Of a stretch of 18,639 bases of DNA, positions 1 to 6,649 are shown in pieces (positions within the stretch are counted from its first letter, which is position 1; every line of letters begins with the position of its first letter). Source of the stretch: Oleiagrimonas sp964608595 (lineage in GTDB: Bacteria > Pseudomonadota > Gammaproteobacteria > Xanthomonadales > Rhodanobacteraceae); assembly GCA_964608595.1 (NCBI GenBank), contig CAZSOU010000044.1:1-18639 (forward strand), given 5' to 3'. The notes beneath the pieces are model-generated. The model made no database searches. It saw nothing but the letters and a program-made list of their open reading frames with translations, and was not told where the DNA came from. The translations under genes were made by a program, and so were the position numbers.

Positions 1-2
1 GC

Positions 3-425
3 GCCGGCGCCGTGATGCTGGCCAGCGAGCAGGCCATCAAGGACTACGGCCTCACCCCGCTGGCCCGCTTCGTCGGCTTCTCCGTCGCCGGCGTGCCGCC
101 CGAAGTCATGGGCATCGGCCCCAAGGAAGCCATCCCCAAGGCCCTCGCCGCCACCGGCATGAGCCAGGACGACATGCAGTGGATCGAACTCAACGAAGCC
201 TTCGCCGCCCAGTCCCTGGCCGTCATCAACGAACTCGGCCTCGACCCTGAAAAGGTCAACCCCCACGGCGGCGCCATCGCCCTCGGCCACCCGCTCGGCG
301 CGACTGGTGCCATCCGCATCGCCACCATGGTTCACGGCATGCGCCAGAAGAAGCAAAAATACGGCATGGTCACCATGTGCATTGGTACCGGCATGGGCGC
401 CGCCGGAGTGTTCGAAGTGCTTTGA
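3..425 (+). CDS. Acetyl-CoA C-acyltransferase (thiolase), 3' part
   Basis: This is the C-terminal part of a thiolase, which cleaves 3-ketoacyl-CoA with CoA in fatty-acid beta-oxidation (or condenses acetyl-CoA in reverse). The reading frame is open to the left edge, so the N-terminal half with the acylated nucleophilic cysteine lies outside the window. Visible family motifs are NEAFAAQ, then GGAIALGHPLGATGA (thiolase signature 2, with the active-site His codon at 288-290), then CIGTGMGAAG near the C-terminus with the second catalytic Cys at 378-380. The sequence ends normally in FEVL. The family is certain. The subtype (FadA, FadI or an acetyl-CoA acetyltransferase) cannot be decided from this part, so no symbol is given. 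In many relatives such a gene follows a fadB-type multifunctional gene, which would be to the left. Confidence 0.95.
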   Translation, partial: AGAVMLASEQAIKDYGLTPLARFVGFSVAGVPPEVMGIGPKEAIPKALAATGMSQDDMQWIELNEAFAAQSLAVINELGLDPEKVNPHGGAIALGHPLGATGAIRIATMVHGMRQKKQKYGMVTMCIGTGMGAAGVFEVL

Positions 426-572
426 GCCCTACTTGGCACGCTTTACGCTTGCCGCGCCAGAGCCTGCCTGCCGGCACGTAGCATTTTGGCCGAGCATCCA
501 TCACCTTCTGCTGTCGCATCGGCAAGATATTCTGCGAAATGACCATGGTATCGATGCGGCTGCATGAATTGG

Positions 573-588
573 GCATGGCAAGCCATGC
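573..588. repeat. Perfect inverted repeat GCATGGC-AA-GCCATGC
   Basis: Two 7-nt arms (573-579 and 582-588) are exactly complementary around a 2-nt centre, followed by TTG. As RNA it would fold with a small loop made by opening the inner pairs. It lies 148 bp after the thiolase stop and 50 bp before the predicted Rhs promoter. It could be a terminator-like hairpin for the thiolase transcript or an operator site for a dimeric regulator. No T tract follows, so a classical terminator is unlikely. Confidence 0.35.
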
Positions 589-637
589 TTGTGTACGTAT
601 GCTTGCAAGTGCTTGATCTGACATGAATGAATCAGGA

Positions 638-666
638 TTGTCAGCTTGCATTAAGGGTGGGATACT
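638..666 (+). promoter_or_regulatory. Putative sigma-70 promoter of the mini-Rhs gene
   Basis: TTGTCA (638-643) and GATACT (661-666) are separated by exactly 17 bp. This matches the sigma-70 spacing, with five of six and four of six consensus bases. Transcription would start near 673, giving a leader of about 50 nt before the ATG at 724. Position and spacing support it; there is no experimental evidence. Confidence 0.5.
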
Positions 667-723
667 CGATGCAATCCGAGCGCAGGATCGAGTTGTAAGT
701 AGCGTTCGAACATGGAGAGATCG

Positions 724-1689
724 ATGAACACGAATTGCATATCTCGTAGGGCAAAGTCTGCTATCGCGCTACTGACATTTGCCTTGATGACGGCGATCGC
801 GATGCCTGCCTGGGCGCAACAAACGAAGACTACCGTACGGCTGATCGTCACCAATGCCCAAGGGACAGTGGTGGCTAAGATGACACCGCAGGGTCAGGTG
901 ACCTATACGGCGGCGTATCGGCCGTACGGGAAACAGGCTGAAGGTGCGCCTCAAGCCGGACCAGGTTACACGGGTCACGTGAACGATCCGGACACGGGGC
1001 TGGTGTACATGCAGCAGCGATACTACGATCCAACCATCGCGCGCTTCCTGAGCCCCGATCCGGTGGCGCCGACGCCTGGCAATATCTACAACATCAACCG
1101 TTACGTTTACGCTGCGAACAACCCTATTCGTTATACGGATCCAGATGGAAGGTGCATTGATGGTGTGACTTGCGGATCGATGCTGAGTGGGCATGTGGAA
1201 TGGCGAATGTCCCATCCCAACGCGCCGCCTGACGGGCTAGAAAAAGCTGCTTTTGTTGGCGTTGGTGTCATGGTCGGCGCAACGCTTGCGCCTATTTCGC
1301 CTGAACTTGCTGCTGGCGCAAAAATCATAATCCGCAAGGTACTTTCGCGAACTACGCGGGCCGATGATTCTTCTGGTGCTGCAAAGAGTGCTCCAAGCAT
1401 CACAAAAGCCTATAAGCGCCCGTCTGGCGCAACAACAGCCGCACAACGAGCATCGGTGCAAGGAAAGCCCTGTGTTGATTGCGGAGCTATCACGCCAAAA
1501 CAGGTCGCTGACCACAAAAACCCATTGGTCAAGGAATATTACGAGACTGGGACTATAGATACGGCACGAATGCGTAGTAATGATGCCGTGCAGCCGCAGT
1601 GCCCAACTTGCTCGGCCAAGCAGGGTGCTGACATGAGCCGCTATTCACGACAGATGAAGAAGGATTGGGGCCTTGACGAACGTAATTGA
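724..1689 (+). CDS. Mini-Rhs secreted toxin with C-terminal HNH-type nuclease tip
   Basis: A 321-residue polymorphic toxin. The ATG at 724 is chosen because GGAGAG lies just upstream (714-719); the in-frame ATG at 712 has no such site. Residues 1-32 form a Sec signal peptide (RR, hydrophobic stretch, AMPAWA before QQ). Then comes one short Rhs core: YTAAYRPYGK, GYTGHVNDPDTGLVYMQQRYYDP, FLSPDP, NRYVYAANNPIRYTDPDG. The core ends at Y137-G142, where Rhs proteins switch to a variable tip. The tip has a hydrophobic stretch (about 176-195) and a nuclease-like domain with CxxC at 250/253, DHK at 263-265 and a second CxxC at 293/296, followed by SRYSRQMKK. This pattern fits a zinc-stabilised HNH/endonuclease VII fold that would cut nucleic acid (family inference). 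Canonical Rhs proteins exceed 1,000 residues, so this one is very short and lacks the repeat shell. The next gene overlaps its end and is the likely immunity gene. The tip is more AT-rich than the core, consistent with transfer. Confidence 0.85.
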   Translation: MNTNCISRRAKSAIALLTFALMTAIAMPAWAQQTKTTVRLIVTNAQGTVVAKMTPQGQVTYTAAYRPYGKQAEGAPQAGPGYTGHVNDPDTGLVYMQQRYYDPTIARFLSPDPVAPTPGNIYNINRYVYAANNPIRYTDPDGRCIDGVTCGSMLSGHVEWRMSHPNAPPDGLEKAAFVGVGVMVGATLAPISPELAAGAKIIIRKVLSRTTRADDSSGAAKSAPSITKAYKRPSGATTAAQRASVQGKPCVDCGAITPKQVADHKNPLVKEYYETGTIDTARMRSNDAVQPQCPTCSAKQGADMSRYSRQMKKDWGLDERN

Positions 1690-2023
1690 AAACATGCAAA
1701 AAGAAGTCTGCAACAAGTACAGTGCCGATTACTACCCTGCGCCATCCGATATGAAGGTGGGAATTGCTTTGAATGTTCGGGAGGGCGTGATGCCAATAAA
1801 TGGTTTGCGCCATCCGACGGAGGCGGATACCACTGGGTGGTACATCTGGGCAGGAGAAGATTTGCCCGATAATTGTGACTTCTTTAAGCCGCTACATGTG
1901 AAGCACTTGTCGGATTGGTGTCCGCAGGTGCAGAAATATCTAGGCCTGCCAGCTGGGTGGCGATTCTTGGTTGCGGGCGATTATGAAGATGTTTGGTATG
2001 ACGAGTCACTTTTAAATATTTAA
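1673..2023 (+). CDS. Probable immunity protein, Imm33/DUF2185-like
   Basis: A small acidic cytoplasmic protein of 116 residues from TTG at 1673, or 109 residues from ATG at 1694. The TTG overlaps the toxin gene by 17 bp and has AAGAAGGA about 10 nt upstream; the ATG lies 4 bp after the toxin stop without a clear ribosome binding site, so TTG is preferred. The sequence GWYIWAGEDL, FFKPLHVKHL, KYLGLPAGWRFLVAGDYEDVWYDESLL resembles, from memory, the Imm33/DUF2185 group found next to polymorphic toxins. It has no signal peptide, as expected for a protein that blocks the toxin inside the producing or neighbouring cell. Low GC and A-rich codons match the toxin tip, so the two probably moved together. 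The function is inferred mainly from position. Confidence 0.75.
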   Translation: MTNVIENMQKEVCNKYSADYYPAPSDMKVGIALNVREGVMPINGLRHPTEADTTGWYIWAGEDLPDNCDFFKPLHVKHLSDWCPQVQKYLGLPAGWRFLVAGDYEDVWYDESLLNI

Positions 2024-2048
2024 GAAATAACGGTTTCAAGTTCACTTC

Positions 2049-2130
2049 TTGCAGCAACGATACTACGATCCGGTCACAGGTTCCCAAGCCCCGACCCGAT
2101 CGGACCGGCACCCGGCAATACTGATACGCC
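2049..2130 (+). pseudogene. Frameshifted remnant of an Rhs core
   Basis: Starting 25 bp after the immunity stop, the DNA encodes QQRYYDPVTG (2052-2081) and then, in another frame, SPDPIGPAPGNTD (2087-2125). Together these are the Rhs core signature found intact in the toxin gene (QQRYYDPTIARFLSPDPVAPTPGN). Compared with an expected GRFxSPDP, about 4 nt are missing at the frame change near 2081. The stretch 2051-2071 matches 1011-1031 at 20 of 21 positions. No start codon or ribosome binding site precedes it. It is best read as the displaced end of an older Rhs gene left behind when the present tip and immunity gene arrived. Confidence 0.8.
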
Positions 2131-2146
2131 CCACACGCGTACCGAA

Positions 2147-2188
2147 CGAAAACGGGAAACGAAAACGGGACAGGTACAATTAATCCCG
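2147..2188 (+). repeat. Tandem CGAAAACGGGA plus copy 1 of a dispersed 28-nt repeat
   Basis: CGAAAACGGGA occurs at 2147-2157 and again at 2160-2170 (period 13), and a related CGAAAACGGA stands at 2222-2231. The second unit leads into a 28-nt segment (2161-2188) that matches 4423-4450 at 24 of 28 positions, in the same orientation. The two copies flank the protease gene. The style resembles the AACGGGGTCAGAGTAC-type tails that I recall near REP-associated Y1 transposases in Xanthomonadales. That link is from memory and not certain. Confidence 0.6.
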
Positions 2189-2246
2189 CGGCTGTCGCGC
2201 ACGAGATGCGATCCAGCACACCGAAAACGGACCATGCCCTCGGCTG

Positions 2247-4250
2247 TCAGTGTTCGTAAACGTGCATGTCCTGCATGAACGCATCGAGGCGGTGCTTCAT
2301 GAAGTCCTGCGAATGATGGCCCTCGATCTGATAGATCACGTAGTAGAGCACCGACGGATTCGCGTTTGCGGCTTTGCCCGCTACTGTCGCCACTCGCGTT
2401 CCTTCTTCGACATCCTGTGCCACCGCGTCAAACGGCGCTCGGCGATTCAGGATCTCTTTCCACTGATCGTGATAAGCGCCACTGGGGCTGCCCTCGGCAT
2501 CCGGTGCACGGCGGATGGTGAAACCGGTCTTGTCGTGCGCCTCGGCCAGCAACGTGGCCCATGAAGCGCCCCAAGTCACCTTGCCGTGATCCGGGAAAAA
2601 GCTGAACCCCACAATCAATTTGCTGTCCGCATCGATCTTCTGCATCGCCGGAGTCACCCGAAACGCGACGTGCCCGGATGAATAGTCGAAATCCTTGCCG
2701 TAGTCGATCTGCATGTGGATGTTCTGGAAGGCCGGCGGCAGTTTGTCGGACTGAGCCAGGAATGTTTTCCACTGAGCCAACGTGCCTTCGTAATTGGTAT
2801 TGAAGAAGTTCGTCATTGCCGACAAGTTGATCAGGTAGTCGTGCTCCTGTCCGGCCGGGCTTCCGCGCATGAATCCCACATACCCGTCGGGGGTCGGCAA
2901 TACACAGACGTACAGCAGGGAGTTGTCATACGGAAGCGCCCATTCCAGGATCCGCCAGCGTCGCCCCCAGGCATCGGTGTGGGCCTTGTCCTTGCGGGGC
3001 TGTCCCATGGACGTGATCTTGATTTTGGCCGATGCCACAGACCGCTTCATGAGCCCCGTCTTCAGGATCAGATCCAGCAGGGCCTTCGGGTTTTCCCGCA
3101 GTGTCCGCGCGGTGACGTTGTCGGGCCGACGCAGATGGAAAACCATGTTCTTCTTGAGCAGGGCCAGCTCCACGTAACCGTGATGACCGATCGGGATCTT
3201 CGGTCCCTTCTTCAGGCGCGTCCTCCATTTGCCGTTGCTCGCACGTGACAAAAGGACCGGCAGGGCGTGCCGCCAGGTAGCGACGTACAAGAGATTTTTC
3301 GAACCCTCTCCGTGCGGGAACAGGTCAGCCGCATTGTTTTTCAGGATTTGCGCCAGCTGTCTGTCTTCGAAGGCATGCATCAGTTGCAGATACTTGGCGT
3401 TGAAAGCCTCGAGGCTCATGGGCAACTTGAAGCGTGCCTTGAAGGTGCCCGGAAGCGTGTCATCGAACAGGTCGAACCCGTAGGGAATGTTCTTGTCGAT
3501 CAGCGCCGTGTCCGCGGGTGCATCGAGCACCTCGCTCATGGGCAAGGCGTAGTTGAGGTTTTCCTCCGGCGACTTCATCAGCACCACGCCGATGACCTTG
3601 CCCTGCTTGTCCAGCAACGGTCCGCCGCTGTTGCCCGGCGATGCCGCCGCCGAAAAGCGCAGCCATTTCCAGGCGCCATCCTGGTCCTCCGGGGTATTGG
3701 AGGTGTACAAGCCGCCACGTATCACCACACCGGTACCCAGCGCATTGCCGACGGCGTAGACCTTCTGGTTCATCTGCGGATGGGTGTTCACTTGCAGCGT
3801 GACGGCATGCTCGGGTGGGTGCTTGAGCGAGAACACCACGAAATCCTTGCGCAGCGAAAACTTCTCGATCTTGCCGATGGCGTACACGCGACCTTTCGAA
3901 TCACGCAGCTTCAGCGGCCCCCACAAGCTGTTCAGACCGGCACGCAGCACGTGGCCCGCCGTGACATAGCGATTGGGACCGATGGCAAAAGCCGTGCCGA
4001 TGGAGTGGTACTTGTCGGTACGCTTCTGATAAGGAATCAGACTGGTGGGCAGCGGCTTGGCGTACTGCAACGGATCGTGTTCCGGTTTGGCCGCCACGAC
4101 TTCGAACGTTGCCGCCTTCACGGTGGGCAACACGGCAGGGTTCAATGTAGAGGCACGAGCCGCCGGAACCAGACCGGCGCTCAGACCAACCAAAGCCAGC
4201 AGGGCGCAGCCCATCCACATCATTCGACCAGCGACAGTCATCACGCGCAC
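2247..4250 (-). CDS. Secreted trypsin-like serine protease (S1 fold) with long C-terminal domain
   Basis: A 667-residue exported protease. The start is set at GTG 4250 because AAGGAGGT (4257-4264) lies 6 nt upstream; the frame stays open further upstream but without a start signal. Residues 1-33 form a Sec signal peptide ending in AARAS. The S1 domain (about 80-245) shows the triad: H100 in VTAGH, D136 in RKDFVVF, S208 in SPGNSGGP, with GVVL after it. This is the DegP/trypsin-type arrangement, so hydrolysis of peptide bonds in the periplasm or outside the cell is well supported. No PDZ domain is recognisable. Residues about 250-667 match no family I know; they contain a few W-rich stretches (WGRRWRILEWALPY, KVTWGASWATLL). 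The gene is monocistronic, ends next to the Rhs remnant and is divergent from the PepSY-like gene. Substrate unknown. Confidence 0.85.
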   Translation of the reverse strand: MRVMTVAGRMMWMGCALLALVGLSAGLVPAARASTLNPAVLPTVKAATFEVVAAKPEHDPLQYAKPLPTSLIPYQKRTDKYHSIGTAFAIGPNRYVTAGHVLRAGLNSLWGPLKLRDSKGRVYAIGKIEKFSLRKDFVVFSLKHPPEHAVTLQVNTHPQMNQKVYAVGNALGTGVVIRGGLYTSNTPEDQDGAWKWLRFSAAASPGNSGGPLLDKQGKVIGVVLMKSPEENLNYALPMSEVLDAPADTALIDKNIPYGFDLFDDTLPGTFKARFKLPMSLEAFNAKYLQLMHAFEDRQLAQILKNNAADLFPHGEGSKNLLYVATWRHALPVLLSRASNGKWRTRLKKGPKIPIGHHGYVELALLKKNMVFHLRRPDNVTARTLRENPKALLDLILKTGLMKRSVASAKIKITSMGQPRKDKAHTDAWGRRWRILEWALPYDNSLLYVCVLPTPDGYVGFMRGSPAGQEHDYLINLSAMTNFFNTNYEGTLAQWKTFLAQSDKLPPAFQNIHMQIDYGKDFDYSSGHVAFRVTPAMQKIDADSKLIVGFSFFPDHGKVTWGASWATLLAEAHDKTGFTIRRAPDAEGSPSGAYHDQWKEILNRRAPFDAVAQDVEEGTRVATVAGKAANANPSVLYYVIYQIEGHHSQDFMKHRLDAFMQDMHVYEH

Positions 4251-4256
4251 GAGTCC

Positions 4257-4264
4257 ACCTCCTT
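4257..4264 (-). promoter_or_regulatory. Ribosome binding site deciding the GTG start of the protease
   Basis: On the minus strand AAGGAGGT stands 6 nt before GTG (4250-4248) and 15 nt before the next ATG (4241). The spacing favours the GTG, and this removes 50 residues from the longest possible frame. Confidence 0.75.
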
Positions 4265-4422
4265 GCGGGCTTCGCCGGATCCCCCCGGATCCACGCTCGC
4301 GACGCCCCGCTCGGATGATCCCATATTCGCGAAATGTTTTCAGGTGGAAGACAGTGCCCGATGCACGGCCGATGCAGAAAACCGGGAAGCGACTCCACAT
4401 TCATCATCCGCTAACCGGCCTT

Positions 4423-4450
4423 GAAAACGGGACGGGTACAATCAACTCCG
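4423..4450 (+). promoter_or_regulatory. Copy 2 of the 28-nt repeat, with a possible -10 for the PepSY gene
   Basis: This copy of the repeat at 2161-2188 ends 20 bp before the ATG of the PepSY-like gene. It contains TACAAT (4437-4442), a good -10 hexamer preceded by GGG. TTGAAA at 4421-4426 is only 10 bp away, too close to serve as its -35, and no good hexamer stands 17 bp upstream. It may be a promoter recruited from a mobile repeat, or just a repeat next to a gene. Confidence 0.45.
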
Positions 4451-4469
4451 AAATTGCAAGGAGGAAACC

Positions 4470-4883
4470 ATGAAAAAGTCGCTTGTCATGTTGGCCCTGT
4501 CGTCGCTGCTCGGGTTTGCGGCCGTGTCGACCGTACAGGCGGGTGAGGTTCCGCCCGCGAATGCACAGCCGCTGTCGAAAATCCTGCAGGCCGCTGCCGG
4601 CCAGAACCTGGGTTCCGTATCGGAAGCGGAATTCGAGCATGGTCTCTGGGAAGTAAAGGTCTGCAAACGGGTGACGTGCGAGAAGCTCTACATGGATCCG
4701 GCGACCGGCAAGGTTCTGCGCAAGAAACCGGCCGATCGCGATGATGTGCCGCCGAAGGAAAGCGAGTCGATCGCACAGATCGTTTCGACCGTCGAATCAC
4801 GGGCACCGGGTCGGGTGACCGGCGTCGAGTACGAGCATGGCAGGTGGAGCATCGGTCTCAGCGTGGACCCCACCGCCCATTGA
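4470..4883 (+). CDS. Small exported PepSY-like protein
   Basis: A 137-residue protein with a clear Sec signal peptide (MKKSLVMLALSSLLGFAAVS, cleavage probably after VQA at residue 24) and a strong ribosome binding site, AAGGAGGAAACC, directly before the ATG. The mature part has two similar halves: PLSKILQAA ... FEHGLWEVKVC and SIAQIVSTV ... YEHGRWSIGL. Each has the helix followed by xxExxxGxWxV that marks PepSY-type folds. Single PepSY domains are reported to bind and inhibit secreted proteases or act as periplasmic sensors. The divergent neighbour is a secreted serine protease, so a role as its inhibitor or chaperone is conceivable, but nothing in the sequence proves it. Two cysteines (residues about 63 and 68) could form a disulfide. 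Confidence 0.75.
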   Translation: MKKSLVMLALSSLLGFAAVSTVQAGEVPPANAQPLSKILQAAAGQNLGSVSEAEFEHGLWEVKVCKRVTCEKLYMDPATGKVLRKKPADRDDVPPKESESIAQIVSTVESRAPGRVTGVEYEHGRWSIGLSVDPTAH

Positions 4884-4896
4884 ACGGACACCGCAC

Positions 4897-4925
4897 GAGC
4901 CCGCGAAGAACACTTCGGCGGGCTC
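4897..4925. terminator. Hairpin between two convergent genes
   Basis: GAGCCCGCGAA (4897-4907) pairs with TTCGGCGGGCTC (4914-4925), one unpaired G apart, around a short loop. It sits between the PepSY stop (4883) and the convergent oxidoreductase stop (4924-4926), so it can serve both strands. No clear T run follows on either side, so efficiency is uncertain. Confidence 0.55.
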
Positions 4926-5910
4926 AGCCGGTTTCGATCAGACCAGCAACAATTTCATATGAGCGCAAACGCGCCGCATGGTCGTACATGTTGCTGTTCA
5001 ACATCAGTTCGTCAGCGCGTGTTTTTTCCATGAAGGCGCGGATGCCCTTGGCGACCGTCTCCGGCGAGCCGATCGCCGAGCATGACAGCACCTGATCGAG
5101 CACCCCGCGGTTCCGGGGTGACAGCGATTCGATGTAGTTTTCGACCGGCGGCGGCAGGCGTCCCGGATTCCCCGAACGCAGATTCACGAACGACTGTTGC
5201 CAGGACGAGGCCCGGTAACGTGCTTCCTCGTCGGTATCTGCCGCCATGACGTTGAAACCGAGCATCACGTACGGCCTGTTCAGATGGCGCGATGGCCGGA
5301 ATTGCGAGCGGTAGACGGCAATGGCATCCATCATCTGCATGGGTGCGAAATGCGAGGCGAAGGCATAAGGGCGGCCCAACGCCGCCGCAAGCTGAGCGCC
5401 GAACAGACTGGAGCCGAGGATCCAGATCGGTACCCGCTGCCCTTCCCCCGGCACGGCACGGACCCTCGCCGTGCCTTCGAAATACGCCGCCAGCTCCGCC
5501 ACGTCGCGCGGAAAGGCATCCGGGTCTGCCATCACGTTGCGGCGCAAAGCCATCGCCGTCAGCTGATCCGAACCGGGGGCACGGCCGAGGCCCAGGTCGA
5601 TGCGTCCGGGGTACATGGCGTCGAGCGTGCCGAACTGCTCGGCGATCACCAGCGGCGAATGATTGGGCAGCATGATGCCGCCGGCGCCCACGCGAATGCG
5701 CGAGGTCGCGGCGGCCACGTGGCCGATCAATACCGAGGTCGCCGCACTGGCGATACCGGGCATGCCGTGGTGTTCGGCCATCCAGTAGCGCGTGAAGCCC
5801 CAGCGATCGGCGTACCGTGCGATATCGACGGTATTGGCGATGGACTCGGCCGCCGAGCCACCCTCGTTGATGGGCGACAGATCAAGGATGGAAAGCGGAA
5901 TCGTGGCCAT
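4924..5910 (-). CDS. LLM-class flavin-dependent oxidoreductase (luciferase-like, YhbW/MsnO8 type)
   Basis: A 328-residue member of the bacterial luciferase-like monooxygenase family, probably using reduced FMN and oxygen. Visible features are the N-terminal beta strand IPLSILDLSPI, YADRWGFTRYWMAEHHGMPGIASAA (typical EHH segment), RIRVGAGGIMLPNHSPLVIAEQFGTLDAMYPGRIDLGLGRAPGSD (the family core), WILGSSLFGAQLAAALG and the C-terminal GSPETVAKGIRAF. Length matches the roughly 330 residues usual for this subgroup. ATG 5910 is preferred over GTG 5922 because AAGGTG lies 9 nt upstream of it and would overlap the GTG. It stands alone on the minus strand. The substrate cannot be told from the sequence. 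Confidence 0.9.
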   Translation of the reverse strand: MATIPLSILDLSPINEGGSAAESIANTVDIARYADRWGFTRYWMAEHHGMPGIASAATSVLIGHVAAATSRIRVGAGGIMLPNHSPLVIAEQFGTLDAMYPGRIDLGLGRAPGSDQLTAMALRRNVMADPDAFPRDVAELAAYFEGTARVRAVPGEGQRVPIWILGSSLFGAQLAAALGRPYAFASHFAPMQMMDAIAVYRSQFRPSRHLNRPYVMLGFNVMAADTDEEARYRASSWQQSFVNLRSGNPGRLPPPVENYIESLSPRNRGVLDQVLSCSAIGSPETVAKGIRAFMEKTRADELMLNSNMYDHAARLRSYEIVAGLIETG

Positions 5911-5997
5911 CGGGGAATGCACCTTGCAGCGGGTCTGGTCATGACCAACATCGAGGTGATTCGGCGGTTATCAAGTTTCCGGCCCGTTTCGGGGTGC

Positions 5998-6042
5998 TCG
6001 TCGACTCCGCTTTGCCACGCTCAGGGCAAACGGATGGGACGG
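5998..6042. repeat. REP-like intergenic palindrome
   Basis: TCCG-C-TTTGCC (6006-6016) pairs with GGCAAACGGA (6025-6034) around an 8-nt loop containing CTCAG. The arrangement GTCGACTCCGC...CACGCTCAGGGCAAACGGATGGG resembles the dispersed CTGAGC-type repetitive palindromes that I recall from many proteobacterial intergenic regions. It lies between rnk and the downstream flavin oxidoreductase gene, where it could also end the rnk transcript. Confidence 0.5.
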
Positions 6043-6091
6043 GAATGTCGTGGCCGGACCCGGGGCGAACAGGAAAAATGGATGGACCGTG

Positions 6092-6505
6092 TCAGCGGTG
6101 CAGATCCCCTTCCCGCTCGGGCTGGTACAGAACCTCGGCGATGGTGAGTTTGATGCTGCCGCCACCCGGGCGCGGCCATTCGATTTCATCGCCGACGGAC
6201 AACCCGAGCAATGCGCTGCCGACCGGTGCCAGGATGGACAGCTTGCCGGCGGAACCGTCGACATCCTTGGGGTAAACCAGGGTCAAACTGAAATCCTTTT
6301 CCGACGACGCCATGCGAAAGCGCACGGTGGAGTTCATCGTGACGACCGTCGGCGGCACGTCGGCGGGATCGACGACTTCAGCCCGATCCAGCTCGTCATG
6401 CAGCGCGCTCACACCGGGAACCGACGGATCGTCGAGCGAATCCAGGAGCGCCTCCAGCCGATCCATGTCCCGTGATGACAGCACAATGCCTGGTTTGTTG
6501 TTCAT
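6092..6505 (-). CDS. rnk: Regulator of nucleoside diphosphate kinase (GreA/GreB family)
   Basis: A 137-residue Rnk protein, close to the 136 residues of the E. coli protein. Rnk has a short N-terminal coiled coil and a GreA/GreB-type C-terminal FKBP-like domain. It binds RNA polymerase and affects nucleoside diphosphate kinase levels (known for the family). The start MNNKPGIVLSSRDMDRLEALLDSL matches the usual Rnk N-terminus, so ATG 6505 is chosen; the frame extends 22 residues further without a better ribosome binding site. The C-terminal domain shows VTMNSTVRF, FSLTLVYPKD, SILAPVGSALLGLSVGDEIEWPRPGG and a closing LTIAEVLYQPE. It is separate from its neighbours and divergent from the flavodoxin-like gene. 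Confidence 0.9.
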   Translation of the reverse strand: MNNKPGIVLSSRDMDRLEALLDSLDDPSVPGVSALHDELDRAEVVDPADVPPTVVTMNSTVRFRMASSEKDFSLTLVYPKDVDGSAGKLSILAPVGSALLGLSVGDEIEWPRPGGGSIKLTIAEVLYQPEREGDLHR

Positions 6506-6649
6506 GAAATTCTCGCTTGTCTCGTGCATGGCAATCCCGTCGGATTGCATGATCCGTGAAATATCCGGCATGCGCCACTATATCGCGCGCGGCGGCGAGG
6601 TTTGACCCAAATCAGACGCTCGCAACACCGGAATATCTACCATACCGAC

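Larger units (their letters stand above)
426..723. other. Intergenic region upstream of the mini-Rhs gene
   Basis: About 300 bp with no convincing gene on either strand. The composition looks more AT-rich than the flanking thiolase gene. It holds a perfect 7-bp inverted repeat at 573-588 and a promoter-like pair at 638-666, both listed separately. Short open frames here lack a ribosome binding site or family features. It probably marks the left boundary of an acquired toxin cassette (inference). Confidence 0.6.

Noticed and set aside
3267..4424. 385-residue open frame on the plus strand
   Set aside because: Antisense to the protease with its catalytic triad; the translation is rich in Q, H, R and G and has no family pattern.
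4421..4442. TTGAAA and TACAAT as a complete sigma-70 promoter
   Set aside because: The spacer is only 10 bp, so the two cannot work as a -35/-10 pair; only the -10 is kept as possible.
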